64,000 nt of DNA from Levilactobacillus namurensis (GTDB lineage: Bacteria > Bacillota > Bacilli > Lactobacillales > Lactobacillaceae): the NCBI RefSeq assembly GCF_032197885.1, contig NZ_CP134159.1, positions 2,356,001 through 2,420,000 of the forward strand. Direction: 5' to 3'. The notes under the pieces are model-generated. The model did not search any database. It saw nothing but the letters and a program-made list of their open reading frames with translations, and had not been told where the DNA came from. This document shows, piece by piece, positions 61,455-64,000 of the stretch. Each line of letters starts with the position of its first letter. Within the stretch, counting starts at the first letter, position 1. Made by a program: the position numbers and the translations under genes.

Positions 61455-61868
61455 CTACCACCGCGCAATTTGCCGCAGAGCTTGCCGAAAACCGGCCGCC
61501 GCTTCCGGCGACAGTCCCGCAACCATCTTGGCGTCTTGCGCGGTCAGGTGTTGTGTAATGATGGGGACTAGTTCTCGTCCCTTTGCGGTCAACTGCAACT
61601 GGCGCTTCCGGCTGTCACTGGCCGCGACCTCCCGGGTCAAAAGCCCCCGTTCGACCATCCGGCTAATCAACAGTGACGCCGTCGACCGGCGAATGTGAAA
61701 CTCACGTTCAATGTCGACTTGAAAGCTCACCGCCGTCCCCTGCCGTTGCAGGTAGTCAATCACCGACATCTGCATGCCAGTCATCCCATACGGCCGCGCA
61801 AAGGCGTTCAATTCTAAGTTCATCTGATTGGTTGCATCCCGCAAAAGTCCACCTAATCGTGGTGTCAT
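61455..61868 (-). CDS. MarR-family repressor of the adjacent exporter
   Basis: 137 aa. Winged helix: GMTGMQMSVIDYLQRQGTAVSFQVDIEREFHIRRSTASLLISRMVERGLLTREVAASDSRKRQLQLTAKG, with the DSRKR wing. ATG at 61868 lies nine bases after AAGGAG; a GTG at 61877 touches that site. A perfect palindrome covers its promoter. Confidence 0.9.
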   Translation of the reverse strand: MTPRLGGLLRDATNQMNLELNAFARPYGMTGMQMSVIDYLQRQGTAVSFQVDIEREFHIRRSTASLLISRMVERGLLTREVAASDSRKRQLQLTAKGRELVPIITQHLTAQDAKMVAGLSPEAAAGFRQALRQIARW

Positions 61869-61885
61869 CTCATCCACACTCCTTT

Positions 61886-61930
61886 TTGTTAGTCAGCTAA
61901 CAATTATAACGCAATTGGGCTGAAATTCAA
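61886..61930 (-). promoter_or_regulatory. MarR-exporter promoter with palindromic operator
   Basis: Minus strand: -35 TTGAAT (61930-61925), 16-bp spacer, -10 TATAAT (61908-61903). TTGTTAGTCAGCTAACAA (61886-61903) is a perfect inverted repeat of 7 bp around TCAG at the start site, the usual MarR position. Confidence 0.8.
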
Positions 61931-61947
61931 GAGTGGGTGGGAGTCAT

Positions 61948-62102
61948 CGCCTTACCGGGCGGCCAGACAGGGCTGGAACGCCGTGGGCACAACTTGAAGC
62001 CCCAAGCCCAGGTCTTCAAGCTTGGCCTTTTCCTAGGCGAGCTGAAACCCGCTCGCCAAGGAAAATCTCACGGCTGAGCCCTGTCTGACCGCCCTCACGG
62101 CT
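61948..62102 (+). repeat. structured dispersed repeat, copy R14 (A-type stem)
   Basis: Outer stem GGGCGGCCAGACAGGGCT with AGCCCTGTCTGACCGCCC (one mismatch), P2 CTTGAAG/CTTCAAG, P3 TTTTCCT/AGGAAAA. Convergent partner of R15; the two share the border TCGCCTTACCGGGCGGC. Confidence 0.88.
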
Positions 62103-62360
62103 TACCATCACACTTGAATTTTCAGTAACTGCGTTCTGGTAAGACACATGCAACTACCAGAACTGAATTTTTATCACTCTTGAGATAGGCGGAGGTTGTA
62201 GTTTACCCACTAGTACTTAGGGACTGTTGTATCAATAGAACGTAACCACACATTGTCTAGCATCACCTAGGAGACAATCTTGCTAATCTAGCGTCATGGG
62301 CTTCTGTCGGCTAACGAAAGTTTATGTGAAGCGTCATGACCACCAGGTACCACTACGGTA
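62103..62360. other. spacer inside the R14-R15 pair
   Basis: No ORF. CAGTAACTGCGTTCTGGTA and a following ACCAGAACTG give a hairpin CAGTTCTGGT-like near 62125-62165. Nothing else recognised. Confidence 0.35.
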
Positions 62361-62513
62361 AGCCGTGAGGGGGGCTAGCTAGGGCTCAGCAGTGACATTT
62401 GACTTGGGCGACGTTTCTCAGTCGGCCTAGTCAAAGGCCCAGCTTCGAGACCGCTCTTTGGCTCGAAGTGGTGCCCACTGCGTTCCAGCCCTAGCTAGCC
62501 GCCCGGTAAGGCG
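62361..62513 (-). repeat. structured dispersed repeat, copy R15 (C-type stem)
   Basis: Outer stem GGCTAGCTAGGGCT with AGCCCTAGCTAGCC is perfect and unlike any other copy. P2 CTTCGAG/CTCGAAG, P3 TTTGACT/AGTCAAA, inner helix GCAGTG/CACTGC. Confidence 0.87.
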
Positions 62514-62571
62514 ACTGAACGATGCCCCCAGAATTCTTCTGTTCTTAACGGTAACGACACAGTGCTGAAAC

Positions 62572-62682
62572 GTGCGACCAAAGGCAGTCAACTCCGCTTA
62601 ACCCCGTAAGCCAGCTAATCCACCCCCGGGATTAGCCGGCTTACGACGTTAATGCTCGCTGACTAACCGCCTTTGGTCGCAC
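62572..62682 (-). repeat. second hairpin repeat type, copy 2, with nested hairpin
   Basis: GTGCGACCAAAGG with CCTTTGGTCGCAC-type arms at the ends, and inside them GTAAGCC.GCTAATCC with GGATTAGC.GGCTTAC (62606-62644). The left flank TAACG..CA..GTGCTGAAAC matches copy 1 at 37130-37152. It lies 12 bases past the CorA-like stop. Confidence 0.75.
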
Positions 62683-62694
62683 TCTTTAGGGAAT

Positions 62695-63531
62695 TTACCA
62701 GAAATGTTGGTGCCGGAGGACGTACGCGACTAAGGCCATGATGCCTAGCATGATGCCGACCGTGAAGACCAACGACCAGATGGTCAAGAATTTCATCGTA
62801 TCGTTCAGGTTATTGTTCAACACGTTATTAAAGGTGCTTGAGATACGGTCCACCACGTCCGCTTCAATTGCCGTCATTTCGGACGTCTGCCGGGCTTCAA
62901 TCACAGCATCAGCTAAGTGTTCCCGGTTCTTGTCGGACAACTGTTTACCAAACGGCGTACTGTTCAGGTTGACCACCATCATCGCGTTATTGCGAGTCGC
63001 ACTGACGAAGTACGCCAGGCTCTGCTGGAGGTTCGACAACGCAATCAAATCCTTGTTATCGGGCGACTGGTTCAACTGCTTATCCAGACGGTTCTGTTCG
63101 GCGTTAATCTTGCGAATCGGCGCAATGAACTGGTCAAATAAAATGAAGAAACTGATCATGACCAACTCGTTGGTATCGGTAATCTGGTCTAACTTCAAGC
63201 GGTCCATCAGGAGCTGGTTGACCCACTGCGTACGCTTAGTGGTGAACGACATGACCCGGTTACCCTTCAAGAGGAACGTCACGGGCCGCGTAATGTAGCG
63301 TTGTGCGACCTCATCGACCACGACCGGGACGTGGAGGACAAACAACTGGGTGTTGAGGTACTCGTCACGGTCATAGTGGGAGCGTTCGTTCACGTCGGTC
63401 ACGTAAGTCAAGATTTCATCGGTTAATCCATAAACTGTCTGTAGTTTTTGCCGATCCGCATCGTCTTCGACCATCGCTGTGACCCAAGTTAACGCATGCG
63501 CATCGCCGCCAAGATCATGTTCCACAATCAT
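62695..63531 (-). CDS. CorA-like divalent cation transporter lacking the GMN motif
   Basis: 278 aa. The soluble domain is CorA-like (FVLHVPVVVDEVAQRYITRPVTFLLKGNRVMSFTT; LSNLQQSLAYFVSATRNNAMMVVNL; VVDRISSTFNNVLNNNLNDTMKFLT). The C-terminus has a single long hydrophobic stretch (IWSLVFTVGIMLGIMALVAYVL) followed directly by RHQHFW. The Gly-Met-Asn selectivity motif and a clear second helix are absent. It may be a divergent or non-transporting member. GGAGGAAAC precedes the ATG. Confidence 0.75.
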   Translation of the reverse strand: MIVEHDLGGDAHALTWVTAMVEDDADRQKLQTVYGLTDEILTYVTDVNERSHYDRDEYLNTQLFVLHVPVVVDEVAQRYITRPVTFLLKGNRVMSFTTKRTQWVNQLLMDRLKLDQITDTNELVMISFFILFDQFIAPIRKINAEQNRLDKQLNQSPDNKDLIALSNLQQSLAYFVSATRNNAMMVVNLNSTPFGKQLSDKNREHLADAVIEARQTSEMTAIEADVVDRISSTFNNVLNNNLNDTMKFLTIWSLVFTVGIMLGIMALVAYVLRHQHFW

Positions 63532-63601
63532 GTCCGTTTCCTCCTCTACCAGGCGATAATCTTAGTGTACCACTTTCCCTATCTTCTCTGGCGGGATGCG
63601 C

Positions 63602-63638
63602 AAAAAAAGCGGCGTCACCCATCCGGTAACCGCCGCTT
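63602..63638 (-). terminator. pnuC terminator
   Basis: AAGCGGCG/CGCCGCTT with TTTTTTT on the minus strand. Confidence 0.82.
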
Positions 63639-63648
63639 CGAAGCACTT

Positions 63649-64000
63649 TTAGTTATTTTCGTGAGCCAACTGAGCAGTCGATTGTGTGGTCATCTGTTCA
63701 GCGTAGGCCGATTCGGCCGCAGCGACCCGTTGCCGTTCCTTCTCGTTGTACCACGGGGAGACCGTGAAGGCCAACACGTCGTTGATCAGGTAGACGGAAC
63801 TGTTGATGAACATCGCCAGCGTCGCGGAACCCTGCCGGAAGGAGATGAACCACAGAACCATCTGTGCCAACCCGGAAGCCAACCACCAGATGTACTGGTT
63901 GTTGAACCGCAGGAAGCAGATGATGCCCGCCGTAAAGCTAATCGCAAAACTGACGGCATCGACCCAGGGCCGTGGGTCATCGGTAAAGGCCCCAATCGCC
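63649..64000 (-). CDS. pnuC: PnuC-type nicotinamide riboside transporter, N-terminus cut by window edge
   Basis: About 116 C-terminal residues. The frame is open to the window end: RPWVDAVSFAISFTAGIICF, LRFNNQYIWWLASGLAQMVLWF, and LAMFINSSVYLINDVLAFTVSPWY. These match the last helices of PnuC, including the W-D-A and W-W motifs near the vitamin pocket. The soluble tail (EKERQRVAAAESAYAEQM) is typical of lactobacilli. Imports nicotinamide riboside for NAD synthesis. Confidence 0.85.
   Translation of the reverse strand, partial: AIGAFTDDPRPWVDAVSFAISFTAGIICFLRFNNQYIWWLASGLAQMVLWFISFRQGSATLAMFINSSVYLINDVLAFTVSPWYNEKERQRVAAAESAYAEQMTTQSTAQLAHENN

Noticed and set aside
8394..62513. CRISPR array or tRNA cluster as an explanation for the repeats
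   Set aside because: Copies are ~150 bp, dispersed, in both orientations and internally structured; there are no regular spacers, cas genes, or tRNA acceptor/anticodon features.

Overview
The window looks like a chromosomal segment of a GC-rich lactobacillus, probably a Levilactobacillus-type heterofermenter. This is inferred from gene content: a GH65 maltose phosphorylase with an SLC45-type sugar permease and LacI regulator, a YicI-type alpha-xylosidase, galM, mntH, luxS, LytR-CpsA-Psr, DUF915-type hydrolases, CcpA-like cre sites, and the strong G/C third-position bias. No species call can be made without a search.

Layout. 1-3.9 kb: cut ECF sigma factor, a CIRCE-controlled Spx-like regulator without CXXC, a secreted beta-helix protein and a MarR regulator. 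4.1-8.4 kb: HAD phosphatase, alpha/beta hydrolase, galM, the zinc-independent S14 paralogue and a hypothetical. 8.8-14.3 kb: maltose locus (phosphorylase, permease, LacI regulator). 14.7-16.5 kb: a histidine kinase with a response regulator whose N-terminus is lost. 17-24 kb: YfhO membrane protein, small membrane proteins, CPA2 antiporter, AEC transporter. 24.0-25.5 kb: an intact ISL3-family insertion sequence. 25.6-35.1 kb: small alarmone synthetase with an MFS exporter, TauE/DUF1634, LysR, a PTS EIIC coupled to a hydrolase, and YicI. 35.2-41 kb: two paralogous secreted proteins, luxS, LCP, a DUF1129-like protein. 41.9-49.7 kb: CstR-like repressor with thioredoxin, NADH oxidase-like enzyme, hydrolase, DegV, MntH, SDR. 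50-57.7 kb: aldehyde dehydrogenase, TetR, NDH-2, an SDR-like protein, a small secreted protein beside an intact two-component system. 58-64 kb: two paralogous membrane proteins, MarR-MFS, CorA-like and PnuC (cut).

How genes work together. Carbohydrate use dominates: maltose uptake and phosphorolysis, mutarotation and alpha-xyloside cleavage share CcpA-type cre sites. A redox/sulfur theme (CstR-like repressor on its own ATACCCC-GGGGTAT operator, thioredoxin, NADH oxidase-like enzyme, NDH-2, Spx-like protein) and an envelope theme (YfhO, LCP, three DUF915-like hydrolases, secreted proteins) run through the rest.

The most notable non-coding signal is a dispersed family of about 150-bp structured repeats (thirteen near-complete copies, two truncated copies and two border remnants). 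Three helices (P1, P2, P3) change in sequence between copies but stay complementary. Twelve of the near-complete copies form six convergent pairs that differ within the pair in their outer stem. I do not recognise the family. One repeat border lies exactly at the breakpoint of the truncated response regulator, and a composite of about 700 bp (terminator plus repeat pair) occurs twice in inverted orientation at 41 and 58 kb.
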